A stretch of DNA of 12,692 nucleotides, from positions 1 through 12,692 of the forward strand of contig JAKOZM010000222.1 in assembly GCA_029779995.1 (NCBI GenBank), read 5' to 3'. This document shows, piece by piece, positions 12,527 to 12,692 of the stretch. The stretch's first letter is position 1, and every line of letters starts with the position of its first letter. Both the position numbers and the translations under genes were made by a program. Under the pieces are notes generated by a model. The model ran no database searches. It saw only the letters and a program-made list of their open reading frames with translations, and was not told the origin of the DNA. The DNA comes from Actinomycetes bacterium. Lineage in GTDB: Bacteria > Actinomycetota > Actinomycetes > S36-B12 > UBA10799.

Positions 12527-12692
12527 GGTGATCTTGCGCGTCGGAGCGTGAGGATGCCCCTGTGCTGAAACAGAATTGGAGTTCTTCAGGCTTCAGTTCC
12601 GTCTCGCACGAGGGGCATCTCGTAGGTGAAACTCTCTCACACCCTGGTCCGTACCTCTGCGGTGTTCGACGACCCGAACCTTGTGTCGTCGG
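12496..12692 (+). mobile_element. 5' end of an IS1380-like insertion sequence
   Basis: The left boundary is placed at CCTC (12496), where tadC homology stops; IS1380-family elements end in CC. The leader up to the transposase start at 12626 is non-coding. It holds an inverted repeat GATGCCCCT (12553-12561) / AGGGGCATC (12611-12619) with GTGC/GCAC extension, which could block readthrough into the transposase. The right end and target duplication lie beyond the window, so the boundary is unproven and could fall anywhere in 12490-12552. Confidence 0.65.
12626..12692 (+). CDS. IS1380-family transposase, N-terminal fragment (runs off window)
   Basis: Only 22 codons are visible, starting at GTG 12626: KLSHTLVRTSAVFDDPNLVSS after the initiator. 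The AVFDDPNLVS block is a recognisable start of actinobacterial IS1380-family DDE transposases, which move the element by cut-and-paste. The upstream GTAG is a weak ribosome site. The catalytic residues lie outside the window, so activity cannot be judged. Family assignment rests on this short but characteristic segment. Confidence 0.75.
   Translation, partial: MKLSHTLVRTSAVFDDPNLVSS

Overview
This window is GC-rich, densely coded DNA with frequent GTG starts, 4-bp ATGA/GTGA gene overlaps and families typical of Actinomycetota (split TadB/TadC-type pilus proteins, a prim-pol/helicase replication protein, large serine integrase, IS1380-type transposase). The genus cannot be named from the sequence alone.

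Layout. Bases 1-645 and 10543-12526 are chromosomal Tad/Flp pilus (type II/IV secretion-like) genes in the order cpaF (TadA ATPase) - tadB - tadC. Between them sits an integrated element of about 9.9 kb (core copies at 641-645 and 10543-10547). It splits cpaF exactly inside the codons of the Walker A P-loop. The left half ends in ...GGTQAG and the right half restarts as TQAGKTT.... Joining the halves at the 5-bp core restores one open frame of at least 410 codons, so the insertion looks precise and reversible. The tadC gene is also broken: its frame leaves the family pattern near 12496, and the 5' end of an IS1380-like element (transposase start at 12626) runs off the window.

The element, left to right: attL; a leftward 180-aa tail-anchored orphan protein (668-1210); a 339-bp control region with two inverted repeats, one covering a Shine-Dalgarno; then a rightward set with two overlapping gene runs. 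The first run is a 72-aa protein, a 122-aa Cys/His protein and a 639-aa primase-polymerase/helicase. Directly after it lies an iteron-like cluster of ACCAGTTT boxes, a likely origin. The second run is a 243-aa small-terminase-like zinc protein, a 152-aa zinc-ribbon-like protein and a 133-aa protein ending in an excisionase-type helix-turn-helix. Next come two unknown genes, a 217-aa small serine recombinase, a 166-aa Cys-rich protein and a 54-aa DUF1508/YegP-like protein. A strong hairpin terminator and a helically phased array of DnaA-box-like repeats follow. The large serine integrase (495 aa, leftward) abuts attR.

How it may work together: the large integrase and the HTH protein would run integration/excision at cpaF; the prim-pol/helicase acting on the neighbouring boxes would replicate the excised circle. 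No capsid, portal, large terminase, tail, lysis, FtsK/Tra or relaxase gene is present. With a TerS-like gene but no packaging machinery, the content is closer to a phage satellite (PICI-like logic) or a minimal replicating integrative element than to a complete prophage or AICE. That reading is inference.
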